Notes: generated by a model from the letters alone, not told the origin. A stretch of DNA of 64,000 nt from Micromonospora sp. KC723 (GCF_004348595.1 NZ_SMKD01000016.1:1-64000), one strand, 5' to 3'. Positions 6,266 to 15,346 are shown, numbered from the stretch's first letter. Program-made: numbers and translations.

Positions 6266-7258
6266 ATGAAGGCGATCGTGCAGGACCGGTACGGCGCAGC
6301 GGACACCTTGGAGTTCAAGGAGGTGGACCGGCCAGCCGCCACCGGCGACCGGGTGCTCGTACGGGTGCGTGCGGCCGCCGTCAACGCGTACGACTGGCAT
6401 GTGATGCGGGGTGACCCCCGCCTGGCACGGCTGAGCGTCGGTTTCACGCGGCCGAGAGCCCGGATCCGCGGCCGGGACTTCGCGGGTCGGGTGGAGGCGG
6501 TCGGGCCGGCGGTGACCCGTTTCCGGCCCGGTGACGAGGTCTACGGCGACCTCGGCCCGGTCGACGGGGCGCTCGCCGAGTACGTCAGCGTCGCCGAGGA
6601 CCTGGTGGCGCCGAAGCCGGCCGGCCTGACGCCGGAGCAGGCAGCCGCACTACCTCTCGCCGGGGTCACCGCACTCATGGGCGTGCGTGACCTGGGGCAG
6701 GCCGGGCCGGGGCGGCGGATCCTGATCAACGGCGCCTCAGGCGGTGTGGGGACCTTCGCCGTGCAGCTGGCCAAGGCGTTCGGCGCGGAGGTGACCGGCG
6801 TGTGCAGCACCAGGAACATCGAGCTGGTCCGCTCCCTCGGCGCCGACCACGTCGTCGACTACACCCGCGAGGACTTCACCACCGACGGCCGCCGCTACGA
6901 CGTCCTGATCGACCTCGTGGGCAACCGGTCGCTGGCCGACTACCGGCGCGCGCTCACCCCCACCGGGACGCTGATCCTCTCCGGCGGTGGTGCCTACCAG
7001 GGCGGCAGCCTCCTCGGGCCGATGCGGCTGATCCTGCGGGGCAAGCTGCTGTCCCGATTCGTCCGGCAGCGACTGCTGGTCCTGACCGCGGTGCCGAGCC
7101 GGCGAGCGTTGGCGGTACTCGGCCAACTGGCCGAAGCCGGCGCCCTGACGCCGGTGATCGACCGCACCTATCCGCTGCCCGCGGCGGCCGACGCGCTCCG
7201 GTACCTCGAAGGTGGGCACGCACCCGCGAAGGTCGTCATCACGGTCTGGGAACCCTGA
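6266..7258 (+). CDS. NAD(P)-dependent quinone oxidoreductase-like (MDR) protein
   Basis: A 330-aa zinc-independent medium-chain dehydrogenase/reductase. The N-terminal GroES-like domain has VNAYDWHVMRGD and GRDFAGRVEAVG in place of zinc-binding cysteines. The Rossmann domain carries NGASGGVGTFAVQLAK at about 155-170, typical of NADPH-dependent quinone/enone reductases, and a C-terminal return with HAPAKVVI. Cytoplasmic. ATG 6266 follows GGAAGGGG. The divergent TetR gene and the double operator upstream suggest an inducible detoxification function for electrophilic or quinone compounds; the actual substrate is unknown. Confidence 0.88.
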   Translation: MKAIVQDRYGAADTLEFKEVDRPAATGDRVLVRVRAAAVNAYDWHVMRGDPRLARLSVGFTRPRARIRGRDFAGRVEAVGPAVTRFRPGDEVYGDLGPVDGALAEYVSVAEDLVAPKPAGLTPEQAAALPLAGVTALMGVRDLGQAGPGRRILINGASGGVGTFAVQLAKAFGAEVTGVCSTRNIELVRSLGADHVVDYTREDFTTDGRRYDVLIDLVGNRSLADYRRALTPTGTLILSGGGAYQGGSLLGPMRLILRGKLLSRFVRQRLLVLTAVPSRRALAVLGQLAEAGALTPVIDRTYPLPAAADALRYLEGGHAPAKVVITVWEP

Positions 7259-7336
7259 CCACCGCCCGGGGCGGCAGCACGCCACACCGGCGCGGCCCTC
7301 GACGCCGCACCGTGGATCGTGCTCGTCGCCGTCGTC

Positions 7337-8608
7337 CTAGAAGTAGGACGGGAAGAGGTTGTGGCTGGGCCAGCTGGTCACCCGACGCGACGCGGCCCAG
7401 AGGTCCGGGTCGATGGTGGAGTAGCTCAGACCCGAGGCGTCGTCGCGCTGGTTGAACAGCGCGACGAAGGACAGCCCGTTGGAGCCTCGGACGAGCAGGG
7501 TGGAGGTTCCGGGCAGGCTACCGGTGTGCCAGGTGTTGCGTCCGGTGCCGCCGCTGACCGGCCGTACCTGCCAGCCGAGGCCGTAGTACCAGCCGCTCGG
7601 GTTCACGCCGACCTCCGGTCGCGCGAAGATCCGGCTCAGCGAGCTGTTGTCGAACACCGGTCCGGCGGCGTCGAAGGCCGCCGCCCAGCGGGCCAGGTCG
7701 ACCGCGGAGGCGGCCCACCGGCCGTTACCCTCCTGCAAACGCATGCTGAACGCGCCGTACGGCGCCGGCACGGTGTCTCCGGTCTCGTTCAGCACGGTCG
7801 TGCCCGTGTACTGGGACCGGTACGGCACCTCGCCGGTGAGCGGGGCGACGCTCCAGGCCAGCTTCATCCGGGTGATGCCGAGCGGTGCGAAGAGGCGCTG
7901 CTGGACGTACGAGGCGTACGGCAGCCCGCTCACCTTCTCGATGACCTGCCTGGCCAGCCCGTACCCGTAGTTGCTGTAGGCGACCCGCGACCCGGGGGCG
8001 AAGTCGAGCGGGCGGCCGGACATGTAGCGGACCACGTCTGCGAGGTGCAGTTCCATGGGTACGCCGAGGGCCCGGGAGATGGTCCGGTCCATGAACATCG
8101 GGTCACCGGAGAGGCTCCGGTCCCAGCCGCCGGTGTGTTGCAGCAGACGTGACATGGTCACCTGGGACATCCGCGGATCCAGTTGCTGCCCCGCCGGCGG
8201 CACAAGGTTGATCAGCGAGGTGACGGGTGTGGTCAGGCCGAGCTTGCCGTCCTGGGCCAGGGTGGCCACGGCGGCGGCGGTCACCGACTTGGAGACGCTG
8301 GCCACCCGGAACAGCGAGGTGGGTTGGACGGTGAGCCCGGCATCCTCGCTGTAGGTGTAGCCGCGGGCCAGCACCAGCCGGCCCTGGTAGGTGACCGCCA
8401 GTTGGCCGGCAGGGATGTCGCGGGCCTGCATGAATCCGCGCATGGCGTCGTCGAAGGGCTGGAGCGAGGCCGCGGACCTGCCGGTGACCCGCCAGGTCGG
8501 TGCCGCCACGCTGGGCGATCCGACCAGGACACCGCCGGCCAGCGCTCCCAACCCGGCGGTGCCGGCCAACCTGCCGAACGTCCGCCGGCTCGTCCTGATC
8601 CGCTGCAT
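7337..8608 (-). CDS. exported serine hydrolase, class C beta-lactamase fold
   Basis: A 423-aa protein of the beta-lactamase/D-alanyl-D-alanine carboxypeptidase/esterase superfamily. The N-terminus has SRRTFGRLAG and an Ala/Gly hydrophobic stretch ending PSVAAP, a twin-arginine signal peptide. Catalytic motifs are in order: SVSK at 104-107, YSN at 211-213 and HTG at 361-363, the last being the class C/esterase equivalent of KTG. It acts outside the membrane. Relatives include peptidases, esterases and true beta-lactamases, and sequence alone does not separate them. It is convergent with the oxidoreductase gene and appears to be transcribed alone. Confidence 0.9.
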   Translation of the reverse strand: MQRIRTSRRTFGRLAGTAGLGALAGGVLVGSPSVAAPTWRVTGRSAASLQPFDDAMRGFMQARDIPAGQLAVTYQGRLVLARGYTYSEDAGLTVQPTSLFRVASVSKSVTAAAVATLAQDGKLGLTTPVTSLINLVPPAGQQLDPRMSQVTMSRLLQHTGGWDRSLSGDPMFMDRTISRALGVPMELHLADVVRYMSGRPLDFAPGSRVAYSNYGYGLARQVIEKVSGLPYASYVQQRLFAPLGITRMKLAWSVAPLTGEVPYRSQYTGTTVLNETGDTVPAPYGAFSMRLQEGNGRWAASAVDLARWAAAFDAAGPVFDNSSLSRIFARPEVGVNPSGWYYGLGWQVRPVSGGTGRNTWHTGSLPGTSTLLVRGSNGLSFVALFNQRDDASGLSYSTIDPDLWAASRRVTSWPSHNLFPSYF

Positions 8609-8780
8609 GGCGATCCTCCGTCGGGTCCCCGTGGTCCATCCGGCGTCGACCGGCCGGCTCGGTCAGCCTGCCGCATCACGTACCGGAGAGAGAGGTCGGC
8701 GGGGTACGGCGGCCGTCCACCCACGACAGTCCCAGCGTCGAAAGCAACACGCGCTCGCCCCGGTGTGATCCCATGTTCCG

Positions 8781-9167
8781 ATGGAATCGACTGTCCAGGC
8801 TCGACTGCAACGGGAACGGAACGTCTGGTTGTGTACGGTGCGCCGGGACGGCTCGCCGCACGTGACGCCGGTCTGGTTCGTCCATCACGGCCGGACGTGG
8901 TGGATCGGCTGCGACGGCCGCAGCGTGAAGGTGCGTAACGTGCTGGCCAATCCGCGGGTGTCCCTGGCCCTGGAGGACGGGACGGCTCCGGTGGTGGCCG
9001 AAGGGCTCGCCCGGGTGCATCGAGGTGACTTCCCGGAGGCGGTCGTCCGGGCGTTCGCGGCCAAATACCAGGGCTGGGAGGTCGCGGCGACAACCCGGCC
9101 GGACGACACCCGGGTACTGCTGGAGATTCCCGTACGGCGATGGCTGCTCGCCGGCTCGGCCCAGTGA
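8781..9167 (+). CDS. PPOX-class flavin/F420-dependent oxidoreductase
   Basis: A 128-aa split-barrel protein of the pyridoxamine-phosphate-oxidase-like superfamily. Diagnostic pieces are the N-terminal helix (ARLQRERNVWLCTVRRDGSPHVTPVWF), SVKVRNVLANPRVSLALED in the barrel, and a closing strand before RRWL. In actinomycetes, proteins of this size mostly bind F420 or FMN and act on small oxidised substrates or biliverdin; which one applies cannot be read from the sequence. Single gene, flanked by the divergent hydrolase and a bidirectional terminator. A second, distinct member lies at 56836-57249. Confidence 0.85.
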   Translation: MESTVQARLQRERNVWLCTVRRDGSPHVTPVWFVHHGRTWWIGCDGRSVKVRNVLANPRVSLALEDGTAPVVAEGLARVHRGDFPEAVVRAFAAKYQGWEVAATTRPDDTRVLLEIPVRRWLLAGSAQ

Positions 9168-9204
9168 CCTCCCCCCGGTCTCCCGCACCGCCGGGCGGCA
9201 ACGG

Positions 9205-9239
9205 TACGGGCCGGTCCCCGCCCGGGGGACCGGCCCGTA
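9205..9239. terminator. bidirectional terminator hairpin
   Basis: A perfect 15-bp stem (9205-9219 with 9225-9239, TACGGGCCGGTCCCC and its complement) with a 5-nt loop lies between two convergent genes. Confidence 0.8.
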
Positions 9240-9257
9240 CTCACCGGGGCGCGGTGG

Positions 9258-10316
9258 TCACGGCTTCCAGGAGCCGGCCGTCTCGAACTCGTGCTCGTAC
9301 TCCAGGACGCCGGTCTTGTTCTTGACGTCGAACGCCACCACCCCGGCGCGCTTGCTGCCGCTGGGCAGGCCGTTGCCGGTGCCGAGCAGGTCGCCGCCGC
9401 AGCCGGAGAGCGCCGCGGAGATGCCGTTGCTGGTGGTGCCGTCCTCGGCCACCCATTTGAAGAAGAACGGGTTGATCGACCCCTTGCCCTCGGTCACCGT
9501 GGCGGTGACGTGCGCGACCAGGAACATGCCCTTCTCGGGCGGCCGGCCGTACGAGCGGCAGGCCTTGGTGAAGGTGCTGAACCTGCGCACGGTGATCTCG
9601 ATGATGCCGTCGTCGTCCTCGATGACCAGCGTGTCGCCGGGCTTCATATCGAAGGTCTCGCCGTCGTCCGGCGCGCCGGTGGAGGGCCTTGCGCCGGGCA
9701 GTTCCGGCAGCGTGGTCGTATTCGGGGTGGGCAGGGACCGCTCGATCTCCCTGGCCTTCTTCTCCGCCTCGTTGCCGACGGTGACGAGGGCCGCCACCCC
9801 ACCGCCGCAGCAGAGCAGGAGCAGCACCGCCACCACGACGCCGACGACGATCCACACCGTCTTCTTCGAGCCGGACCGCACCGGCGGACCGAGCGGCTGA
9901 CCGGGTGCCGGCGGGTACGGCCCGGACGGCGGCGGCGGGTAGCCACCGCCGGAAGGCGGGTACGGCGTACCCGACACCGGCGGGTAGCCGCCCGACACCG
10001 GCGGCGGGTAGCCGCCGCCGGAGACCGGCGGGTACGGGGTGCCCGACACCGGCGGCATCGAGGCGTTCGGATCGTAGGCCGCTGGGTACGGCGTGCCGGA
10101 GACCGGTGGCTGCCCGACACCCGACATCGGCGGGTACGGCGTGCCGGATACCGGCGGCTGCGGGGTGGTGGGGTCGATCGGGGCGAACGGGGTGCCGGGA
10201 ACCGGCGGCGGTGCGGTCGGGTCGGTGGGGTACTGCGGCACCGGGCCCGTGGGGAACGGGTCCACGGGCGGCTGGTTCGGATCCTGCGGCCCGTGAGGGG
10301 GCTGGGGCTGGCTCAC
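9258..10316 (-). CDS. Pro-rich single-pass membrane protein with DUF4352-like domain
   Basis: A 352-aa protein. Residues 1-145 are a low-complexity Pro/Gly/Tyr tail built from repeats of the type PPVSGTPYP, likely disordered and cytoplasmic. A single strong membrane helix (WIVVGVVVAVLLLL) follows at about 150-170. The extracytoplasmic domain contains GDTLVIEDDDGIIEITV and ends in EFETAGSW; this resembles the DUF4352/telokin-like beta-sandwich found in many actinobacterial surface proteins. GTG 10316 is chosen because GAGGAG lies 6 nt upstream. No catalytic residues are visible, so binding or signalling at the cell surface is the most one can infer. Confidence 0.8.
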   Translation of the reverse strand: MSQPQPPHGPQDPNQPPVDPFPTGPVPQYPTDPTAPPPVPGTPFAPIDPTTPQPPVSGTPYPPMSGVGQPPVSGTPYPAAYDPNASMPPVSGTPYPPVSGGGYPPPVSGGYPPVSGTPYPPSGGGYPPPPSGPYPPAPGQPLGPPVRSGSKKTVWIVVGVVVAVLLLLCCGGGVAALVTVGNEAEKKAREIERSLPTPNTTTLPELPGARPSTGAPDDGETFDMKPGDTLVIEDDDGIIEITVRRFSTFTKACRSYGRPPEKGMFLVAHVTATVTEGKGSINPFFFKWVAEDGTTSNGISAALSGCGGDLLGTGNGLPSGSKRAGVVAFDVKNKTGVLEYEHEFETAGSWKP

Positions 10317-10431
10317 CGTACTCCTCGGCACGTCGGTCACGTCACGAACCACCCGACGCTAGTGGGTGTCGGCGAGCCGGGAATGTCTCGGGTCCGACCT
10401 GGCCGTTCGGTGTCCGGAGCGGGCCGATCGG

Positions 10432-11085
10432 TCAGTGCGGCAGCACCGCCGCCGTGCGGACCAGGTCACCCTCGACCACGAACCGGCCGCTGATCACGGC
10501 GGGCGGGTCGGCCACTGTGGCCGCCGCCACCCGTGCCGGATCGATCCGGGCGGTGAAGGTCCCTGCCTGCGGATCCAGCTCGACGGTCGCGTCCCGGAAG
10601 TCCAACCAGGACCCGACGACCGGGTGCCAGACCTTGTAGACGGTCTCCTTGGCACTGAACAGCACCAGCGGCCACCAGACGCCGACGGGCAACCGGGCCA
10701 GCCGTTCCTCCTCCTCGGGGCGGCAGATCAGCCGGCGTACCCCCGGGTTGAGCTCCCGGTGTCGCTCGGCGTCCATTCCCACCGACCGGACGTCGGTGGC
10801 TCGGGCGACCGCGGCGGCGCAGTAGCCGTGGGTGTGGGTGATGGTGCCGACCACGCCAGCGGGCCAGACCGGGGAGCGGTCGGCTGCGGCGGGCACCGGC
10901 ACGGCCGGCAGCCCCAGGCCGGCCAGCGCCCGCCGGGCGCAGACCCGGCCGGCGGTGAAGTCCCGCCGGCGGCTCTGCACCGCCCGTTCGCCCAGCCCGG
11001 AGCGCTCGGCCGTCAGCAACTCCCCGGTCCAGTCCGCCGGCCCGGCCACCACGACCGACACGGTCGGCGGCAGCAGGTCACGCAT
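10432..11085 (-). CDS. 4'-phosphopantetheinyl transferase, EntD/Sfp type
   Basis: A 217-aa enzyme that would transfer phosphopantetheine from CoA to carrier-protein serines of fatty acid, polyketide or nonribosomal peptide synthases. Signature motifs are THTHG at 83-87, SVGMDAE at 101-107 (Mg-binding Asp/Glu) and FSAKETVYK at 143-151. Length and the N-terminal RRDFTAGRVCARRAL are typical of the EntD branch. ATG 11085 has a weak purine-rich upstream region. No synthase gene lies in the window, so it probably serves clusters elsewhere on the chromosome. Confidence 0.92.
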   Translation of the reverse strand: MRDLLPPTVSVVVAGPADWTGELLTAERSGLGERAVQSRRRDFTAGRVCARRALAGLGLPAVPVPAAADRSPVWPAGVVGTITHTHGYCAAAVARATDVRSVGMDAERHRELNPGVRRLICRPEEEERLARLPVGVWWPLVLFSAKETVYKVWHPVVGSWLDFRDATVELDPQAGTFTARIDPARVAAATVADPPAVISGRFVVEGDLVRTAAVLPH

Positions 11086-11228
11086 CACGGCTCCCTTCCG
11101 GTACGACCACGGCAGGTACGTTCCCGACCGCCATGGCTGGCCAACGTACCGCAACCGGGTGACGGCGGAGGGTGCGTCTCGCGTGGCGCCGGTGACCACC
11201 CCGGGTGGGCGGCCACCGGCGTGGCGGG

Positions 11229-12002
11229 TCAGGGGCGGCGGGGACGGCGGGTGAGCGCGAAACCGACCACACCGGCGACGGCCGCGAGGGCGCCGCCGAC
11301 CGTGCTCCAGATCCACCGCGAGCCGAGGTCGGGCAGCCAGTCGAAGATTCCGGTCTCCTCCTCGACGGGGGCGGCCGTCGGCTCGGCGGCCAGCACCGTG
11401 CCCGCCTTCGTGTTCGGCACCAGCGGCGCCTCCAGCTCGCCGTCGTCCCGGGAGCCCTCGCCGTCCGCGCCGACCAGCAGGTCCACGTCGATCGGCAGGC
11501 CGAGGTCGGCCTCGGGCAGCTCGGTCACCGATAGCCGGACGTAGTAGGTGCCCGGCAGTGGGTCCGCCGACCAGGGCTCCGCCCAGGAACGCACCTGCCG
11601 CAGCGTGCAGCCGAGCGACACGCTGCCGGCGGCGGCGGCCACGGTGGGGGTCTGCGCCCCGGCCGTGCAGGACTGCCGCCGGCGCAGGCCGTCGAAGACC
11701 TCCACCGTCCAGGTGGAGGTGCCACTGCGGGCCTTCGGGAAGGTCACCGTCGCGCTGATCTCGTGCCGTTCGCCGGCCGAGGCGGGGAACGACCAGTAGA
11801 GATGGTCGCCGGTGGAGGCGTCCACCCGGACGGGCTGACCGGTCGCGACACCGGTGGCGGTCAGGAAGGACGTCCCGGCCCGGGTGACCGGGGTCGCGCC
11901 GGGTGAGGGGGTGGGCGCGGCCGAGGCGGGCGCGGGAGCGGCCAGCAGGGCCATCCCGGCGGCGGCCAGTGCCGCGCCGGTCCAGGCGGTCGGGGTACGC
12001 AT
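11229..12002 (-). CDS. secreted, C-terminally anchored hypothetical protein
   Basis: A 257-aa protein with an Ala-rich signal peptide (about 1-29), a beta-rich extracellular region (DHLYWSFPASAGERHEISATV, PGTYYVRLSVTELPEADLGL), an acidic linker and a C-terminal membrane helix followed by RRPRRP, so it is anchored in the membrane facing outward. The domain resembles pre-peptidase-type beta-sandwiches. The start lies 2 nt behind the stop of the upstream VWA gene, which has a similar jelly-roll region and TM anchor; the two are surely one operon and probably form a surface complex. Function unknown. Confidence 0.8.
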   Translation of the reverse strand: MRTPTAWTGAALAAAGMALLAAPAPASAAPTPSPGATPVTRAGTSFLTATGVATGQPVRVDASTGDHLYWSFPASAGERHEISATVTFPKARSGTSTWTVEVFDGLRRRQSCTAGAQTPTVAAAAGSVSLGCTLRQVRSWAEPWSADPLPGTYYVRLSVTELPEADLGLPIDVDLLVGADGEGSRDDGELEAPLVPNTKAGTVLAAEPTAAPVEEETGIFDWLPDLGSRWIWSTVGGALAAVAGVVGFALTRRPRRP

Positions 12003-12004
12003 CC

Positions 12005-13312
12005 TCAGTTCTCCCTCCACGTGGCCACCCACCAGCGGGTGAGCAGGCCGGCGGCCAGGCCGGTGAGCAGGCCGGCCAGGGTCAGCAGCACCAGCAGCAC
12101 CCAGCCCCGCCCGAGGTCGGGCGCGGCCGGGGCGGGGGAGGAGGCGACCACGTCGATCATCAGCTCGACCGGCATTCCCGGGGTGGCGCGGGTGCCGGGG
12201 CGGGGGGCGAAGGAGTTGCTCACCACCAGGCAGACCGTGGTGGCCGCGATGGTGCCGGTGCTCGCCTCCGGCGTCGGGTCCGCCTCGTCGGTCCGGTCCT
12301 CGGTGGCCGACCAGCGCAGGCCGGCGGAGACCACGTCGGTACGCCCGCTGCCGGCGTCCACCCCACGGACCAGTTCCCGGCCGTCGGTGGCGGTGGCCCG
12401 CAGCAGCACCCCGTGGTCCCGGTTCACCGGGCGGTCCAGCGCCACGCTGACCGAGGCACGCAGCTCCTGCCCGGGACGGACCGGCACCCGGTACCAGCGG
12501 TGCTCGGAGAAGGCCTCTCGGTCGCGGTAGACGCCGGGGCCGAGCAGCGGCGCGCCGTCGCACGCGGACCGGCCGGCGACCACGGTCGGCGTAACCGTGT
12601 GGGTGTCCCTGGCCCGGTCCACGAGCTGCTTGATCCGGCCGGTCAGCTCGTCGGCGCTCTGCGCCGCGGTGTACGTGCCGCCGGTCGCGGCGGCGATGCA
12701 GAGCAGCTGCCGCCGGACCTTCTCGTCGGGGGCCAGGCCGAGGGTGTCGACCACCAGCTTCGTACCCTGGGCGGCCAGTTCCCGGGCCACCTCGCAGGGG
12801 TCCGGCGGGGCGCAGGTGTCCTCGCCGTCGGTGATCAGCACGATCCGTCGGGCGGTGCTGCCGGTGCCGAGGTCCTTGGCGGCCTCGCGCAGGGCCAATC
12901 CGACCGGGGTGAACCCGGTGGGACGCAGGGTGGCCACCGCCGCCTTGGCCTGCACCCGGTTCACCGGGCCGACCGGGACGATCTGCTGGGTGTCCAGGCA
13001 GCCCTGCTTCTTGTCCCTGCCCCGGTAGGTCGCGCCGAGCACCCGGATGCCGAGCTGGGTCTCCTCGGGCAGCGCGTCGACCACCTCGTTGAACGCCTGC
13101 TGCGCCACCGCGATCCGGCTACGCCCGTCGATGTCGTTGGCCCGCATCGAACCGCTGACGTCGAGCACCAGCTCGACCTTCGGCGGCTCGGCGGGTGTCT
13201 CCTGGTCCGCCGTGGCCGGCGCCGGACCGGTGAGCGCGGTCGTCGTCAGCAGCCCGACCAGGACGGCCGTTGATCGTCTGAAGTTGATCACCGGGCGGAG
13301 TGTAGGGGGCAT
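12005..13312 (-). CDS. secreted VWA-domain protein with C-terminal anchor
   Basis: A 435-aa surface protein. A signal peptide (about 10-35) is followed by a von Willebrand A domain at about 45-225 with the MIDAS start DVSGS (51-55) and ITDGEDTC near 155, so metal-dependent ligand binding is likely. A second, beta-rich domain (about 235-395) resembles the one in the downstream gene product. A Leu-rich membrane helix (about 405-428) ends in RWWVATWREN. The downstream gene starts 2 nt after its stop. Start is uncertain: GTG 13291 would give a shorter signal region. No enzyme activity is indicated; such VWA proteins usually act in adhesion or assembly. Confidence 0.85.
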   Translation of the reverse strand: MPPTLRPVINFRRSTAVLVGLLTTTALTGPAPATADQETPAEPPKVELVLDVSGSMRANDIDGRSRIAVAQQAFNEVVDALPEETQLGIRVLGATYRGRDKKQGCLDTQQIVPVGPVNRVQAKAAVATLRPTGFTPVGLALREAAKDLGTGSTARRIVLITDGEDTCAPPDPCEVARELAAQGTKLVVDTLGLAPDEKVRRQLLCIAAATGGTYTAAQSADELTGRIKQLVDRARDTHTVTPTVVAGRSACDGAPLLGPGVYRDREAFSEHRWYRVPVRPGQELRASVSVALDRPVNRDHGVLLRATATDGRELVRGVDAGSGRTDVVSAGLRWSATEDRTDEADPTPEASTGTIAATTVCLVVSNSFAPRPGTRATPGMPVELMIDVVASSPAPAAPDLGRGWVLLVLLTLAGLLTGLAAGLLTRWWVATWREN

Positions 13313-13460
13313 CCACTTCGGACGGTCATCCGGGTCGCGTGGCCTCCGGCGCGGACCGGTCTGGGCGCACCGTCAGTGATCCATAACTGTCCGTTAGATG
13401 CCGGATGTAAACCTTTTGCTCGCCCGTGCATCCGTCAGAAATCTGACCCAAGTCGACCCG

Positions 13461-13489
13461 TTGTGCCGCTGCCCAACCGTGGCTAAGCT
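13461..13489 (+). promoter_or_regulatory. promoter-like hexamers facing a hairpin, no gene behind
   Basis: TTGTGC (13461-13466), exactly 17 bp, TAAGCT (13484-13489) read rightward. Only a strong hairpin follows within 60 bp, and the next gene is on the other strand, so a short untranslated RNA could be made. Confidence 0.35.
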
Positions 13490-13496
13490 TTGTCTT

Positions 13497-13544
13497 GCAC
13501 GCCCCAATCGCCCGCTTCCCCCGTGGCAGGCGATCGGGGCGTGC
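13497..13544. terminator. 16-bp stem hairpin between minus-strand genes
   Basis: GCACGCCCCAATCGCC (13497-13512) pairs with 13529-13544 with one mismatch around a 16-nt loop. It lies 50 bp beyond the mannosyltransferase stop and would end that transcript; it also ends any RNA from the promoter just to its left. No long T-run is present on either side. Confidence 0.6.
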
Positions 13545-13595
13545 TTCATGTGTGCCTCCGGGTGTCCGGCCCGTGACCAGGCGTTTCCCCCACCG

Positions 13596-15254
13596 TCAGA
13601 TCCAGCGGCCGTCCAGCCACATCCGGGCGGACCAGTCCTGGTACGGAAGCGTGTTGCCCACGAAGACGGGATAGAAGTAGGCGAAGCAGAGCGCCACCAG
13701 CAGCACGTACGCGCCGACGATCACACCACCCACCAGGCGCTGGTCGGCCCCCTGCTCCGGGTCCGCCGCCGCCCCTTCCGGGGTGGTCGGCGTGACGATC
13801 GCACCCAGCACGTACACCACCGCCAGCACCAGGAACGGCAGCGCCGGGGCGGCGTAGAACGAGAACATCGTCCGGCCGTCGAGGGCGAACCAGAACCACG
13901 GCAGCAGCCCGGCCGCGACGCTGAGCAGGATCGCCCCGGCCCGCCAGTCCCGCCGGGCGATGCCCAGCCAGGCCGTGGCGGCCAGCGCCGGCAGGAACGA
14001 CCACCAGAGCAGCGGCGTGCCCAGCAGCAGGATCTCCGCCGCACAGCTCGGTGCCCCGCAGACGCCTCCCCCGGACCAGTAGAAGGCCACCGGGCGGCCG
14101 AGCAGCAGCCACTGCCACGGCCAGGACTGGTACTTGTGCCTGCTTTCCAGACCGGTGTGGAAGTCGAACGCCGCCTTGTGGTACTCGAACAGGTTGTTCA
14201 GCGCCCCGATGACCGGGGTGTCGCTCAGCCCCGGCGTGTGCGGGTAGCGCTCGGCCAGCCGGTAGTAGCCGTCGTCGCTGAGCAGCCAGCCCGACCAGGT
14301 CGCCACGTACGTCACGACCAGCAGCAACCCGGCCAGCACCAGCCAGGGCAGTTCGTCCAGCAGCGCGTCGCGCCACGGCCGGCGTACCCCGGCGGAGCGG
14401 CGCACGCCGACCTCCCACAGCAACGCCAGCAGGCCGAACGCCGGCACGAAGTAGAGCGCGCTCCACTTCACCGCGACCGCGCAACCGAGCAGCACCCCGG
14501 CGGCGAGCCGCCACCAGGGCCAGGTACGCCACCCGCCGGCGGGCCGGCCGGCGGGGCCCGGGGCGGTCGGGTCCAGCCCGTCCTCCAGCGCGCGGGCCCA
14601 GCGCCGCCGCCGGGAGTCCCGGTCGAGCACCAGGGCGCCGAAGGCGGCCAGCACGAACAGCAGCAGGAAGATGTCGAGCAGCGCGGTGCGGGAGAGCACC
14701 AGGTGGAAACCGTCCAGCGCCAGCAGCAGGCCGGCGGCGCAGCCGAGGGTGGTGGAACGGAACAACCGGCGCGCGATCCGGGTCAGCATCAGCACCGACA
14801 GGATGCCGGCGAGGGCCGCCGCGATCCGCCAGCCGAACTCCGGGGCGGTGGTCACCAGGTGGCCGGGCACGCTGATGTTGTGCTCCTGGTCCTGGTAGCC
14901 GAAGGCCCACTCACCGAGCCCGATCAGCCACTTGCCCAGCGGCGGGTGCACCACGTATGACGGGCCGTTGTCCTTGTAGTTCCACTCGACGCCCCTGTCG
15001 ATCAGCGCGTAGGCGTCGCGGGCGTAGTAGATCTCGTCGAAGATCTTCCCCGGCGGGTGGCTCAGGCCGAGCAGGCGCAGAATCGCGGCGATGGTCACCA
15101 CCACGGCCGTGGCCACCCAGGAGTTCACGTCCAGCCGGGCCTCGACGGTGGCCAGCCGGCGGCGGACGACCGCCGTGACCCCGCCGCCCCCGGTGGGGGG
15201 CGTCCTCCGTTCGGAACCAGCCTCCGCGCTCTGTGCTGTCGCCGCACTCGTCAC
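13596..15254 (-). CDS. pmt: dolichyl-phosphate-mannose-protein mannosyltransferase
   Basis: A 552-aa polytopic membrane enzyme that moves mannose from polyprenyl-phosphate-mannose to Ser/Thr of exported proteins during secretion. The first loop carries the essential acidic pair in IFDEIYYARDAY (Asp73-Glu74), followed by HPPLGKWLIGLGEW, both classic PMT-family motifs. Around ten hydrophobic segments follow, with GLLLALDGFHLVLSR and a conserved C-terminus PYQDWSARMWLDGRWI. GTG 15254 is chosen over the longer frame because it clears the divergent rsmI promoter region. Adjacent to rsmI and metG as in many actinobacteria. The secreted VWA proteins encoded next door are plausible substrates. Confidence 0.93.
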   Translation of the reverse strand: MTSAATAQSAEAGSERRTPPTGGGGVTAVVRRRLATVEARLDVNSWVATAVVVTIAAILRLLGLSHPPGKIFDEIYYARDAYALIDRGVEWNYKDNGPSYVVHPPLGKWLIGLGEWAFGYQDQEHNISVPGHLVTTAPEFGWRIAAALAGILSVLMLTRIARRLFRSTTLGCAAGLLLALDGFHLVLSRTALLDIFLLLFVLAAFGALVLDRDSRRRRWARALEDGLDPTAPGPAGRPAGGWRTWPWWRLAAGVLLGCAVAVKWSALYFVPAFGLLALLWEVGVRRSAGVRRPWRDALLDELPWLVLAGLLLVVTYVATWSGWLLSDDGYYRLAERYPHTPGLSDTPVIGALNNLFEYHKAAFDFHTGLESRHKYQSWPWQWLLLGRPVAFYWSGGGVCGAPSCAAEILLLGTPLLWWSFLPALAATAWLGIARRDWRAGAILLSVAAGLLPWFWFALDGRTMFSFYAAPALPFLVLAVVYVLGAIVTPTTPEGAAADPEQGADQRLVGGVIVGAYVLLVALCFAYFYPVFVGNTLPYQDWSARMWLDGRWI

Positions 15255-15346
15255 CCGCCGATCGTAGGCTCTGGAGGTGCCCGGTGGTGTCCGTCGTCGC
15301 CGGTGCTGGCACATCCGTCGATGAGGGAGCGTCACTGGTGGGTGAA

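Noticed and set aside
9900-10230. CRISPR-like array in the repeated region
   Set aside because: The repeats are in-frame codons for PPVSGTPYP-type units of a Pro-rich tail, irregular in length and without spacers.
10432-11085. Antibiotic gene cluster around the phosphopantetheinyl transferase
   Set aside because: No synthase, carrier protein or tailoring gene in the window; neighbours are unrelated surface proteins.
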